Positions 8,868 through 17,213 are shown, numbered from the stretch's first letter. The stretch is DNA of 38,839 nucleotides from Gammaproteobacteria bacterium (GCA_028818225.1 JAPPOG010000049.1:1-38839); one strand, 5' to 3'. Notes: generated from the sequence alone by a model not told the origin. Numbers and translations: made by a program.

Positions 8868-9582
8868 CTGCCCAGGATAGAGGAGGCATTTGACGGAACG
8901 CGTCCTTGAGTCGTTGATCCCATTCCTTCTTCAGATTACGCAGGAAATCACTATCTGAATCAAACTTGTGCGGTGTTTCCAATGTGAGGGTGCCGGTCTT
9001 GTAAATCAATGCCTCGATGGGCGGCCCAACGCTTAAGTTACTGCGCATGGTGGAATCCATGGAAACTAATGCACACATGGCGCAGGTTTCCAGATTTAAA
9101 TCCGGTGTAAGAATTCGATCGAGGATGGGTTTGCCGTATTTACTCTCACCGATCTGTAAATAGGGAGTATCTTCAGACGTAGTGATGTGATTACCTTCCG
9201 GGTAAACCAGGATAATCTCATGTTCGTCAGCGCCAATCTGGCCACCGATAATAAAGCTCGCTTCGAAATTTTTCCCTTCTACCTTGCGTTTATCCTGCTC
9301 TTCCCGGGACAGATCGCCAATGTAGTCGGCAGCCTCTTCAACGCTATCCATTGCCAGCAAGTTTCTTTCGGCTTTTTGTTTTATGTCGTTTTTAACTTTG
9401 GCGATAGTGGCCTGGCTGGTGGCAAGATTACCGGCACTGAGGATAACAAATTGTTTTTCGCCATCGATCCCAAAGCGAAACATCTTGCTATAGGTGGAAA
9501 CCTGGTCGATGCCGGCATTGGTTAATGAATCGGAACAAAACACCATTCCTGCATCGACTGAAACTGCTACACAATAGGTCAT
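8824..9582 (-). CDS. Anbu proteasome-type protease
   Basis: A 252-residue Ntn-hydrolase of the Anbu (ancestral beta subunit) family. I place the start at ATG 9582 because it puts Thr directly after Met (MTYCVAVSVDAG). After Met removal Thr1 is the nucleophile, with Asp17 in CSDSLTNAG and Lys32 in TYSKMF at the expected positions. An upstream in-frame ATG at 9612 would bury the nucleophile and is rejected. Anbu forms HslV-like rings; physiological substrates are unknown. A TATACT -10-like hexamer lies at 9621-9626 on the minus strand with a poor -35. The gene converges on the ATP-grasp/alpha-E/peptidase operon and overlaps it by 44 bp, so the two transcripts are complementary at their 3' ends. 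Confidence 0.92.
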   Translation of the reverse strand: MTYCVAVSVDAGMVFCSDSLTNAGIDQVSTYSKMFRFGIDGEKQFVILSAGNLATSQATIAKVKNDIKQKAERNLLAMDSVEEAADYIGDLSREEQDKRKVEGKNFEASFIIGGQIGADEHEIILVYPEGNHITTSEDTPYLQIGESKYGKPILDRILTPDLNLETCAMCALVSMDSTMRSNLSVGPPIEALIYKTGTLTLETPHKFDSDSDFLRNLKKEWDQRLKDAFRQMPPLSWAANWDKASREQSGAS

Positions 9583-9656
9583 ACTAATTCTGCTGGACCA
9601 ACAAGCGCTCAATCATACTAAGTATAGCTGGGGCTGGATAGGGCAAAGAGTAATTA

Positions 9657-9685
9657 AAATACGCCTCGCTATAGCCAGCGTATTT
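9657..9685 (-). terminator. possible Rho-independent terminator
   Basis: On the minus strand an 8-bp perfect stem (AAATACGC with GCGTATTT) encloses a 13-base loop containing GCTATAGC and runs into a TTTTAATTA tract. It lies downstream of the small acidic-protein gene and upstream of anbu, where it would separate the two units. The loop is long and the T-run is broken, so confidence is moderate. Confidence 0.4.
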
Positions 9686-9766
9686 ACTGGCTTGCAGGCA
9701 TCAGGGGGAGGGAGTGTAACTCAGGCCCCGCCCCTTAAGTGATAGGCCGGTTGTCAGGAGAATCGT

Positions 9767-9997
9767 CTATTGCAGACTCTCGGAAATGTCGTCTAGCTCA
9801 TCCCATTCGTATTCGAGGTCGATGCGTTTGCTGTCTAAGCGTTCCTCGATACGTCGACGCAGTTCGGTGAGCTGTGTCTTGGGCTTGGAAGCCGCTTCCC
9901 TGATTTCTTCCTCTGACTCTTCCTCGGACAGTACTGTTGAACGGTCAAGAAAGTCTTTCGCGCTTTCCAGGGACTCATCCCAATTTTGTTCTTTCAT
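9767..9997 (-). CDS. small acidic helical protein, PA3496-like
   Basis: A 76-residue protein, strongly charged, with an acidic N-terminal half (LSEEESEEE near residue 23) and a C-terminal ELRRRIEERLDSKR followed by an acidic Asp/Glu tail. This RRRIEERL-then-acidic pattern resembles the short PA3496-family proteins of Pseudomonas and relatives, annotated only as putative envelope-integrity proteins. The ATG at 9997 has a GAGAGG ribosome site about 4-5 bases upstream. No signal peptide or membrane segment is present. It stands alone between anbu and the acyl-CoA synthetase, both on the same strand. Confidence 0.6.
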   Translation of the reverse strand: MKEQNWDESLESAKDFLDRSTVLSEEESEEEIREAASKPKTQLTELRRRIEERLDSKRIDLEYEWDELDDISESLQ

Positions 9998-10202
9998 GGA
10001 GCCTCTCTTACCACCCCTGTTTCGGGCGATGGAGTATTGCCATTTTATTTCCTTTCAATTTCTTTATCGTTAAATATGCGGTTATTCTTCAATAAAATTT
10101 TCAAGCAATAGATGCTCAGTAGCCAGTCCATTATGGCGGCTACTTTAAAGAATGACTGATAGCTTTGTGAAGGAAAATTTGCGGATTAAAGAAGTTTTTT
10201 GG

Positions 10203-11933
10203 TCAGGCCAGTGCGAGTTTCTCTATGGTGATCTGGCGTAATTCTTTCTTGGCAATTTTGCCGGAAGCTATTCGCGGCAATTGCTCATACTGAAAATAAA
10301 ATTGCTCGGGAATCTTGAAAGCCGCAATTTTTTCTTTCAGAAAACTTTTCAGCTCATCGTCTTGCAGTTTGGCTGCTGGTTTCAACATGACAGTGGCAAC
10401 GGGCACCTCGCCCAAACGCTCATCGGGAACTCCATACACCGACACTTCACTAACGAGTGGGTGTTCCGTAATGGCATATTCAACTTCTGCGCAACCTATA
10501 TTTTCACCGCCACGAATAACAATGTCTTTGGCGCGGTCTAATATAACCAAAAATCCGAGGTCATCTAGCAACCCAATATCCCCGGTGTAGAACCAGCCAT
10601 CTTTCAAAATTTCGGCGGTATCTTCTGGCTTGTTCCAATAGCCTTTCATGATGGTTGGGCCCTTAATGCAAATTTCTCCCACTTCATTTGGTCCCAGATC
10701 ATTATCGGTCTCATCGACAATCTTTACCTCGGTAATCGGCGGGGTGGGGCGGCCGGTGCTATGGGGTTTTGAGATATAGAACTTGCCGGAAATGATTGCA
10801 CCAATCGCGTTGGTTTCGGTCAGACCGTAGCCAAGACCCGGTTGTGCAACTTCTGGAAATTTTTCCAGCATCATTTTCAGGTGCTTCGGCGGTCTTGGCG
10901 CACCGCCACTCTGGACTCCGCGCAAACTGGATAAATCAGTCTGGGCAAATTTTTCAGACTGCATGATTTCCCATGTCATGGTGGGAACTCCATGAAAGAT
11001 GGAGATACGTTCCTGTTCGATTAATTCCAAGGCTTTTTCAGCATCCCACTTGTACATCATTACCAACTTCCTCAGGTAAATAAAACTGTTGAGAAACTGA
11101 GCATGACTTCCAGTTACATGAAACAGGGGCACGTTACAGAGCAGGGCGGGCTGGAACTCGGGATTTTCTTCAACCAGTTCCGGACGCAGGATTTCATTTA
11201 TTTCTTTAACAAAACGCCAGGTATAGAGGGCATTGATGATATTGCGATGGGTGGAAAGGACGCCTTTTGGCATTCCGGTGGAGCCAGAGGTATACATAAT
11301 TGAAGCGTTATCATCAGGACGGATATTCAACGCATTTATTTCATCATCATTCAAGGCCTGAACATCTTGCAATAAAGAATAAAATTCAAAGTAGGAAGTT
11401 TCCTGTTCGGGTTTGATCTGGATGATCTCTATCTCCAGATTGGCAAGAAAGGGCTGAAGTTGCTGAAAGCGCGGAAAGTCCACAATGGCCAATTTGCTGC
11501 CACTGTCCTTCACGCCGTACTCCATTTCGCTGCCTCTCCACCAGGAATTCATCGGCACTATGACTGCCCCCAAAATGGTTACGGCCATATAGGCAATACA
11601 CCACTCTGGAGAATTGCGTGCGCACAGGGTGACCCTGTCGCCAGGGTTTATTTTGTATTGATCCTTTAACACCCTGGCCATTCGCCGGGCCATGTCCACA
11701 GATTCGGCGAAACTGTACCGCTCATCAAGATAAACCAGGAAGGTTTCTTTGCCCTGTTTCAGACTCAGGTCATAGAGCCCACTTAAATTGACGGGCGCGT
11801 TGGTGAATACGTCGAATTGCTGGCCAGCTATCACCTCGCTGTGGGTGGCCAGTTCAGCGTCAGGAGCCTTATGGGCAATGACTATATCTTTTAATTTCGC
11901 CAGGTCCTGGCGAATTTCTTCTTCAGTCAGCAT
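10203..11933 (-). CDS. acyl-CoA synthetase (AMP-forming)
   Basis: A 576-residue member of the ANL superfamily. The AMP-binding P-loop TSGSTGMPKG is near residue 215, the YGLTETNAIGA adenine-binding motif follows in the middle, GWFYTGDIGLLDDLGFL marks the hinge, and the C-terminal domain has DRAKDIVIRGGENIG and a lysine in SGKIAKKELR for the adenylation half-reaction. It should activate a fatty or related carboxylic acid to its CoA thioester with release of AMP and PPi; chain length cannot be read. The gene is 7 bp downstream of the quinone oxidoreductase-like gene on the same strand, so both are likely in one operon. Confidence 0.92.
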   Translation of the reverse strand: MLTEEEIRQDLAKLKDIVIAHKAPDAELATHSEVIAGQQFDVFTNAPVNLSGLYDLSLKQGKETFLVYLDERYSFAESVDMARRMARVLKDQYKINPGDRVTLCARNSPEWCIAYMAVTILGAVIVPMNSWWRGSEMEYGVKDSGSKLAIVDFPRFQQLQPFLANLEIEIIQIKPEQETSYFEFYSLLQDVQALNDDEINALNIRPDDNASIMYTSGSTGMPKGVLSTHRNIINALYTWRFVKEINEILRPELVEENPEFQPALLCNVPLFHVTGSHAQFLNSFIYLRKLVMMYKWDAEKALELIEQERISIFHGVPTMTWEIMQSEKFAQTDLSSLRGVQSGGAPRPPKHLKMMLEKFPEVAQPGLGYGLTETNAIGAIISGKFYISKPHSTGRPTPPITEVKIVDETDNDLGPNEVGEICIKGPTIMKGYWNKPEDTAEILKDGWFYTGDIGLLDDLGFLVILDRAKDIVIRGGENIGCAEVEYAITEHPLVSEVSVYGVPDERLGEVPVATVMLKPAAKLQDDELKSFLKEKIAAFKIPEQFYFQYEQLPRIASGKIAKKELRQITIEKLALA

Positions 11934-11940
11934 TAAAGCA

Positions 11941-12924
11941 CTACTCAGATCTGACCTTTAAGGTCACCTTACCCATGACCTTTCTTTCGGTGAAAACGTT
12001 AAAGGCATCGACATAGTCTTCCAACTTGAATGATTCGGTGACTAGAGGGTTTAACTTGCCCTGTTCATACATATCAAACAACTCCTGGAAGTTCTTTTCA
12101 TATTCCGCTGGCTCTTCTTTACGAAAGCGACCGAGGAATACGCCTACCATTGAAGAGCCTTTTAGCAAGGCAAGGTTTGCTTTGTATTCCGGAATTCGCC
12201 CACTGGTAAAGCCAATTACCAACAAGCGACCGTTCCAGTTAATACAGCGGCAACACTGATCAAACAGGTCGCCGCCAACCGGATCATAAATTACGTCGGC
12301 ACCACGGTCGTCGGTGAGGGCTTTAACTTTTTCTTTAAGTTCCCCGTCACCATAATTTATTACTTCATCGGGCCCAAGTTGTTTTACAAATTCGAGTTTT
12401 TCAGCGGAGCTGGCCGCAGCAATGACTCGTGCTCCCATAAGCTTGCCAAGCTCTACGGCAGTTAATCCAACTCCGCCACTGGCTCCCAGTACCAGTAGCG
12501 TTTCGCCGGCTTTTAGCTGTGCTCGTTGCTTTAAGGCATGGTAGGAAGTGGTGTAAACCATGGCAAAACTTGCCGCAGTTTTAAAATCCATTGAGTCAGG
12601 AATTTTACGCAGACCTGCTGCGGGGACCAGGACTTCCTCTGCCAGACCACCCAGGCCTGGCACTGCCATTACTCGATCACCGACTTCGAATCCTTCAAGT
12701 CCTGGACCAATTTCCTTAATGATGCCGCCAACCTCGGTGCCCGGAGTGAAAGGCATGGGTGGTTGGAACTGGTATTTGCCCTGAATCTGCAATCCATCGG
12801 GAAAATTTAGTGAGGCTGCATACACTTCTATGACTGCTTCGTTCTCTCCAGCAGAGGGGGCCTCGATCTCTTCCAGGGTGAGGTTTTCAGGAGGACCATA
12901 GGAGCTACAACGCACGGCTTTCAT
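11941..12924 (-). CDS. zinc-less NADPH:quinone oxidoreductase family protein
   Basis: A 327-residue medium-chain dehydrogenase/reductase of the zinc-independent quinone oxidoreductase (QOR/crotonase-reductase-like) branch. It has the N-terminal GroES-like part with PFTPGTEVGGIIKEIG, then the Rossmann motif LVLGASGGVGLTAVELGKLMGARVIA near residue 146 and YDPVGGDLFD. The structural and catalytic zinc cysteines of alcohol dehydrogenases are absent. The likely role is NADPH-dependent reduction of a quinone or an enoyl/alkenal substrate. It is the first gene of a two-gene unit with the acyl-CoA synthetase, which points to acyl-CoA metabolism (inference). A 149-bp divergent spacer separates it from the holD-like gene. 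Confidence 0.9.
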   Translation of the reverse strand: MKAVRCSSYGPPENLTLEEIEAPSAGENEAVIEVYAASLNFPDGLQIQGKYQFQPPMPFTPGTEVGGIIKEIGPGLEGFEVGDRVMAVPGLGGLAEEVLVPAAGLRKIPDSMDFKTAASFAMVYTTSYHALKQRAQLKAGETLLVLGASGGVGLTAVELGKLMGARVIAAASSAEKLEFVKQLGPDEVINYGDGELKEKVKALTDDRGADVIYDPVGGDLFDQCCRCINWNGRLLVIGFTSGRIPEYKANLALLKGSSMVGVFLGRFRKEEPAEYEKNFQELFDMYEQGKLNPLVTESFKLEDYVDAFNVFTERKVMGKVTLKVRSE

Positions 12925-13073
12925 AACAGTTCCTTAAAAATTACGAACGCGGATTCAATCATGAATACTGGTCAACTGCAATTGCCCTTCGAGTCCGTTT
13001 GCTGATTCGAGTTATGTTGTTGTGCCAGTATCAAACGAGTATATTTAAAGCGTAGTTTTCAAGTACTCCACCC

Positions 13074-13904
13074 ATGAATGAATCGCGAAGAAAAGCCTAT
13101 TTAAACGCAATGGGAATTGACGTTTATTACCCGCGGGTAAACCTGCCGGGCACAAAAATTTCGCCACTCTATGAATTCGATTTGGAAGAGGCGCTGGAAC
13201 TTCCTGCAGCGGCAGGTAATCCAACGATTGATGCGCAAGAATCCCGCACTGCCACTGAGCCAAACATTATCAGGGATGCGGTGAAGGGGGCGAGAGTGGA
13301 GAGCAAGGAGCAATCCAGAGCTATCAACGAAAATGATGCATTTAGTGAGATTGCGCCAGCGGGAAAAGTAGCAAAAACTGAAGCAACGAGCGAGCCTAAA
13401 CAGACTGCTGCCACGGCACTGAGATTTGTGCTGCGCTATTATAAGATTACCGATGCGCTGGCCGTTATCGAAGAGTATCCATTGCAGCAATCTCAAGATT
13501 CGAATAATGAAGCACTAAACCTGTTAAGGAATATTTTGCATGCGCTGACTATCCAGCCAGAAGGGTCGGCGTTTGTTCCGGAGCACTTTAATTGGCCTTT
13601 GCTCGAAGGTCTTTCCGCAACTGCTGACGAAGCAACTGTTGCCAGGCAGGCTTTAGTTGGGTTCATCGCAGGGCGGCAACAGCAGGATGGTTTTAAGAAC
13701 CTGTTGGTGTTTGCAGGGTTTATCGATGACTTGCTTATCGGGCCTGATGATGCAGGGAACCGGCGAGATTACATGATTCCCGGAACAGATTATTCCATTA
13801 CCTTGACCCACAGTTTGCAATCAATGCTGTCTTACCCTCGCTTAAAGAGGGATGTGTGGCAACAACTGCAGCCCTTACTTAGCCGGATTCAAGCAGAAAA
13901 CTGA
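13074..13904 (+). CDS. HolD-like protein, candidate DNA polymerase III psi subunit
   Basis: A 276-residue protein immediately upstream (11 bp) of rimI. In E. coli holD lies next to rimI, and pseudomonads have a divergent, longer psi subunit in the same place. The N-terminus SRRKAYLNAMGIDVYYPR resembles the chi-binding RR-x-L-x-x-LGI-x-W start of HolD, and the C-terminal region about residues 160-276 ends with LQSMLSYPRLKRDVWQQLQPLL, like the end of long psi proteins. The middle (about residues 45-115) is a low-complexity Glu/Ala-rich linker. The psi subunit bridges chi and the clamp loader. The call rests mainly on context plus short motifs; I see no convincing ribosome site before the ATG. 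Confidence 0.55.
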   Translation: MNESRRKAYLNAMGIDVYYPRVNLPGTKISPLYEFDLEEALELPAAAGNPTIDAQESRTATEPNIIRDAVKGARVESKEQSRAINENDAFSEIAPAGKVAKTEATSEPKQTAATALRFVLRYYKITDALAVIEEYPLQQSQDSNNEALNLLRNILHALTIQPEGSAFVPEHFNWPLLEGLSATADEATVARQALVGFIAGRQQQDGFKNLLVFAGFIDDLLIGPDDAGNRRDYMIPGTDYSITLTHSLQSMLSYPRLKRDVWQQLQPLLSRIQAEN

Positions 13905-13915
13905 TTCTTCGATCT

Positions 13916-14392
13916 ATGTTGTCCCCATCTGATAGTAAGCAGCAGTTTTTTGCACGCAATATGCGTTACAGCGATGTCGACATGGTTGTGCAAAATGAGG
14001 CCATGGCTTATGAACACCCCTGGACTAAACGGATCTTTATCGATTGTTTGCGTGCTGGTTATCAGTGTTGGGTCTTGGCAAACAAACAAAAAATAGTTGC
14101 CCATGGAGTAATGTCTGTCGCCATTGGCGAATGTCATTTGCTGACGCTGTGCGTGCATCCCGAATTTCAGCGCTATGGCTATGGGCGCAAGATTTTCAAC
14201 CTGTTACTGGATCGCGCCTATAAGCTGGATGCATCAGAATGCTTTTTAGAAGTCAGGGCAGGAAATGGTGCAGCGATTACGCTCTATAAATCCATGGGAT
14301 TCGCCGTAATTGGCGAGCGTAAAAATTACTACCCCGGCAAGGAAAGTCGTGAAGATGCGCTAATAATGTCGCGCAGTTTACCTATCCCCTAA
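13916..14392 (+). CDS. rimI: ribosomal protein S18 alanine N-acetyltransferase
   Basis: A 158-residue GNAT acetyltransferase. The family pattern is clear: NEAMAYEHPWTKRIF at the substrate-side helix, LTLCVHPEFQRYGYGRKIF carrying the acetyl-CoA pyrophosphate loop (QRYGYG), FLEVRAGNGAAITLYKSMGF, and the RimI-typical RKNYYPGKESREDALIM near the C-terminus. It acetylates the N-terminal Ala of ribosomal protein S18 in E. coli. The start at 13916 adds about 15 residues relative to E. coli RimI; ATG 13961 is a possible alternative. It follows the holD-like gene by 11 bp, and the minus-strand membrane-protein gene ends at the very next base. Confidence 0.93.
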   Translation: MLSPSDSKQQFFARNMRYSDVDMVVQNEAMAYEHPWTKRIFIDCLRAGYQCWVLANKQKIVAHGVMSVAIGECHLLTLCVHPEFQRYGYGRKIFNLLLDRAYKLDASECFLEVRAGNGAAITLYKSMGFAVIGERKNYYPGKESREDALIMSRSLPIP

Positions 14393-14650
14393 TTAATCTT
14401 CTGGAGTTTCTATTTCTGATTTCGTTACCTTGCTTAGTAAACGCATCATCCCTTTAAAGCTGGCAATAAGAATCAATGCACCTAACATTATTGCTGCCAG
14501 CATGATTAGAGTGCCCAGTAATATATTGAACATCTCCGCCAGTGAGATATCCTGCCAGATCGACAGCCCCCATAGGCATAGAGCAGCAATGGTAATGCCA
14601 GCCAGGATGGCTGCTGTTTTCTTACGCAGGTTCAGCAGAGAAAAAATCAC
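14393..14650 (-). CDS. small two-helix membrane protein, unknown function
   Basis: An 85-residue protein with a basic start (LRKK), two long hydrophobic stretches near residues 13-30 and 40-65, and a charged tail with Lys/Glu. The first codon used is GTG at 14650; no good ribosome site precedes it, so the exact start is open. The stop abuts the rimI stop, giving convergent genes with no spacer. The membrane-like hydrophobicity pattern argues that it is real, but I recognise no family. Confidence 0.5.
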   Translation of the reverse strand: MIFSLLNLRKKTAAILAGITIAALCLWGLSIWQDISLAEMFNILLGTLIMLAAIMLGALILIASFKGMMRLLSKVTKSEIETPED

Positions 14651-14688
14651 AATCAGGTTCGTCGTATAAGGGAGCTGCTTAACTGCAA

Positions 14689-15117
14689 TTAAAAGCTCTT
14701 GGCGCTTAAAGTAGTTTTACAGCGGGGAAAATCGCTGCATCCCCAGAACATACCATTTTTTCCTTGCCGTTTAACCAGCAAGTTATCGCAATCGGGGCAG
14801 CGGTGCGTGGCTTCCGGCGAGCCATTGGCGTCTTGCAAGATGATTTTGCAACCCTTGGAATAGCCGCTACAGAACCAGTAATCCCCCCGGCCTTTATCAG
14901 CCCTCACCATGCGACGCGTGCAAATAGGGCAGCGATAGTGTTCATTGATCTCCGTCGAAGGTTTACCGGCGATGTCATTGAGGGTTGTCCTGCAAGACGG
15001 GAATCCGGTACAACCCCAGAATGGCCCCATCTTGCCTTCGATGCGATGCAAAGGTTTCTTGCACTTGGGGCAAGGATGGGATCGCTCGGTCACTTCTGTT
15101 TGCTCTGAAGCGCTCAT
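14689..15117 (-). CDS. triple C4 zinc-finger protein, topoisomerase I C-terminal type
   Basis: The 142-residue protein consists of three consecutive topoisomerase-type C4 zinc fingers (zf-C4_Topoisom). Each begins with CPxC and ends about 20 residues later with C-x4/5-C: CPKCKKPL to GCTGFPSCRTTL, CPICTRRM to CSGYSKGCKIIL, and CPDCDNLL to GCSDFPRCKTTL. In DNA topoisomerase I these fingers follow the catalytic core and bind single-stranded DNA; here they stand alone, as in short YrdD-like proteins. It probably binds DNA or RNA. The second finger is slightly longer between its last cysteines. It lies on the same strand as the small membrane-protein gene, 38 bp upstream of it. Confidence 0.88.
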   Translation of the reverse strand: MSASEQTEVTERSHPCPKCKKPLHRIEGKMGPFWGCTGFPSCRTTLNDIAGKPSTEINEHYRCPICTRRMVRADKGRGDYWFCSGYSKGCKIILQDANGSPEATHRCPDCDNLLVKRQGKNGMFWGCSDFPRCKTTLSAKSF

Positions 15118-15374
15118 GGATAACCAACAAATCAGCGAAAGAATAGTAAATATCCGTATTGTTTCTAAACCGGGTTGATAATGATGTCAACCATGACAGG
15201 TTGGGGCTGCTGTATAAATCTGTAAGTCTGTTACTTGCAATCCACTGAAAGGGATTGAGTGAGTATGATCCCTCTGTAGTAATGCGACAGGGAATTAGCC
15301 CATGGATAAGCAGGGTGGATTTGACGCACTGAGAAGAGCATTAGACAGCGGGATTATGTTGCCGGCAGTGGCAG

Positions 15375-15533
15375 CTACGATACTCGCGCCTTCTTTTCTC
15401 GATAATCGTCAAGATAGATAACGTTGTCAGGAATAGGCAGCGTGGCGTGTTCTGGTAATACCTTTTTGCCTTTGAAATCCCAAGATTCAATTTCAGGTAT
15501 GAGAACCACTGAGTCTCTATAACGGTAACGCAC
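15375..15533 (-). CDS. small protein of 52 residues, unknown function
   Basis: Reading the minus strand from GTG 15533 gives a 52-residue polar protein starting VRYRYRDSVVLIPEIESWDF, with a middle rich in Pro/Lys and the end NVIYLDDYREKKARVS. A strong ribosome site, AGGGAG, lies seven bases before the GTG. The amino-acid pattern is protein-like in this frame, whereas the longer overlapping frame (15341-15589) is not. It is divergent from the micro-gene at 15582 across a 48-bp spacer. I do not recognise a family; translation is inferred from the ribosome site and composition. Confidence 0.45.
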   Translation of the reverse strand: MRYRYRDSVVLIPEIESWDFKGKKVLPEHATLPIPDNVIYLDDYREKKARVS

Positions 15534-15581
15534 TGTACTTCTCCCTTTAGCTCTAACGCGGCAAGTAGGAATAAATCACTT

Positions 15582-15707
15582 ATGACCATGACCGACGCGG
15601 AAAAGAGGGAGGCAATTGCAAAGCTTGAAAAAGATATTGCGAATTACCTAAACCAGGGCGGTGAGGTCAAAAAAATAAAGTCGGGCGAATCTACAATCGA
15701 CCCGTAA
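15582..15707 (+). CDS. small helical protein of 41 residues
   Basis: The frame from ATG 15582 (or ATG 15588) encodes 41 residues: an amphipathic helix KREAIAKLEKDIANYLNQGG followed by EVKKIKSGES. This helix-GG-x-I/V pattern (about ten helical residues, YL-x-x-GG, then a short beta strand) occurs at the C-terminus of SutA-type RNA-polymerase-binding proteins and in several short gammaproteobacterial proteins; that likeness is weak evidence only. A TAGGA ribosome-like site lies 11 bases before the first ATG. It is divergent from the 52-residue gene. Confidence 0.45.
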   Translation: MTMTDAEKREAIAKLEKDIANYLNQGGEVKKIKSGESTIDP

Positions 15708-16048
15708 AGCAAAAATAGGCTGTTTAATGAAAAGTATTAATTTCCAATCGGTTATACTCAGCACAAACCTTGCTTGCCAGTTTGCACCATAAGCCGGTTC
15801 GCGGCTGGGTAATTGCCATTGCTCCTCGAGAATAGTTACCAGCAACTTTTCCGTTCCATGCAATTAAAGGCTCTGGAGAATTGCTTGCTGCTGTGGAGAG
15901 TATCCAGGAGACTACGCTGAGTCTCCCGTGCCCGAGAACTTATCCAGCTCCCCATGCTACCCCTGGTCTTTCTGGGGGGCGAGCTTTATGCATCATATCA
16001 AGCCTTGTTTCGAAGCTATTTAAACTGTAGTCAGTGCCGGAAACTTGA
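15708..16048. other. gene-free spacer downstream of hisC
   Basis: About 340 bp without a supported gene. It contains a perfect 7-bp hairpin at 15907-15926 (GGAGACT, loop ACGCTG, AGTCTCC) with no following T-run on either strand, and a weaker CCCC/GGGG pairing around 15960-15980. It receives the 3' end of hisC. No promoter, tRNA or repeat was recognised. A structured 3' UTR or small RNA is possible but not supported beyond the hairpin. Confidence 0.4.
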
Positions 16049-17140
16049 CTAAACTCTGGGAGCTTGGCCGGCTACAATCTCAGTGATCGCGGTGATCAGG
16101 GCGGCATTCTCCTGCTCCGAGCCAATACTGATACGCAATTTGTCTTCCAGTCGAGGCTGCCGAAAATACCGCACCAGAATATTGCGTTCTTGCAGGGCTG
16201 CATAGAGTGCTTCTGCGCCAGGTTCTGCGGGAACCTGGCTCAATACAAAATTAGTCTGGCTCGAACCCGTAACCAGGCCCAGCTGGTTTAAGGCATCAGT
16301 CAATTTTGTGCGGGAGTTTCGAATAGTTTCCCAGTTTGCTTCGACATAATCTCTTGCCTGCAACGCAGCAGTAGCCAATTTCTGCGCGATATGATCGGTG
16401 TTATAGCTATCTCTGGTTTTAAACATCATGGGATTGGCCAAAGTTTTATGGGCAATACCGTAACCAAAGCGTAAACCGGCGAGGGAATATCCTTTTGATA
16501 AAGTACGAAGGATTAAAATATTCTCGTATTCACGGATAAGGGGTACACAATTATAAGACTCTGAGGGATCCACGAAGTCCACATAGGCTTCATCTATTAT
16601 CAATACACCTGGAAAATTACTCGCTATTTTTTTTATGCTGTCGACCGTGATTAATTTCCCAGTAGGCGCATGGGGATTAACCAGCAAACACATCTTGGCC
16701 TGCAGAGAGTTTAGTTGATCGATGAAATCCTCGGGCATCGACCAGTCATCCAACAATGGAATTTCGATTAAATTGCAGTCTTGTATGCAAGCCAGTACCG
16801 GATAGAGTGAGTAACTGGGCTGCGTGGTAGCGATTATTTCACCAGAATCTGCGAAGGTAGTTAGGGCCAGTCGCAAGAGTTCATCCCCACCGTTGGTGGG
16901 GATTATGTTTTCCTCCTTGACCCCATGGCGCTCTGCGGCCACTTGCCGAAAGTTTTTGGCCAGTGCTTGCGGATAGAGGCGCAGGTCGTTGAGGCGAATA
17001 CCCTCTAATGCTGCCTGGACCTGTGGACTGGCCGGATAGGGATTTTCATTGGTATTGAGTTTAATGACATTGTCTTGCTTGGGCTGTTCTCCTGGAACAT
17101 AGCCCTGCATATTGGCAATGTTACTGCGCTCGAATGACAT
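16049..17140 (-). CDS. hisC: histidinol-phosphate aminotransferase
   Basis: A 363-residue class I/II PLP aminotransferase. The HisC pattern is plain: LNTNENPYPASP near residue 28, NGGDELLRLALTTFADSGE, LLVNPHAPTGK, VLIIDEAYVDFVD, and LRTLSKGYSLAGLRFGYG with the PLP-binding Lys216, then RISIGSEQEN at the C-terminus. It transfers the amino group from glutamate to imidazole-acetol phosphate in histidine biosynthesis; some family members also serve aromatic amino acids. No other his gene is near, so it is a stand-alone copy. It is on the same strand as the lysozyme-like gene, 73 bp downstream of it. Confidence 0.9.
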   Translation of the reverse strand: MSFERSNIANMQGYVPGEQPKQDNVIKLNTNENPYPASPQVQAALEGIRLNDLRLYPQALAKNFRQVAAERHGVKEENIIPTNGGDELLRLALTTFADSGEIIATTQPSYSLYPVLACIQDCNLIEIPLLDDWSMPEDFIDQLNSLQAKMCLLVNPHAPTGKLITVDSIKKIASNFPGVLIIDEAYVDFVDPSESYNCVPLIREYENILILRTLSKGYSLAGLRFGYGIAHKTLANPMMFKTRDSYNTDHIAQKLATAALQARDYVEANWETIRNSRTKLTDALNQLGLVTGSSQTNFVLSQVPAEPGAEALYAALQERNILVRYFRQPRLEDKLRISIGSEQENAALITAITEIVAGQAPRV

Positions 17141-17213
17141 CGATTAAACCGGTGCAAATTAAAGAGCGTGAAGGTTATAGGGAAGTGCGCTTGGCAGCAA
17201 GTTTGCCCGGCTA

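Noticed and set aside
15118-15374. Several short inverted repeats suggesting a small RNA.
   Set aside because: Stems are five to six base pairs, have bulges and no T-run or promoter; not enough to call an RNA gene.
15302-15421. Plus-strand frame of 39 codons with an AGGGA site upstream.
   Set aside because: It overlaps the end of the better-supported 52-residue minus-strand gene and its composition is not distinctive; kept out for lack of a second line of evidence.
15341-15589. 82-codon minus-strand frame in the same place.
   Set aside because: The shifted frame 15375-15533 has the ribosome site and a more protein-like sequence; this one reads as its shadow.
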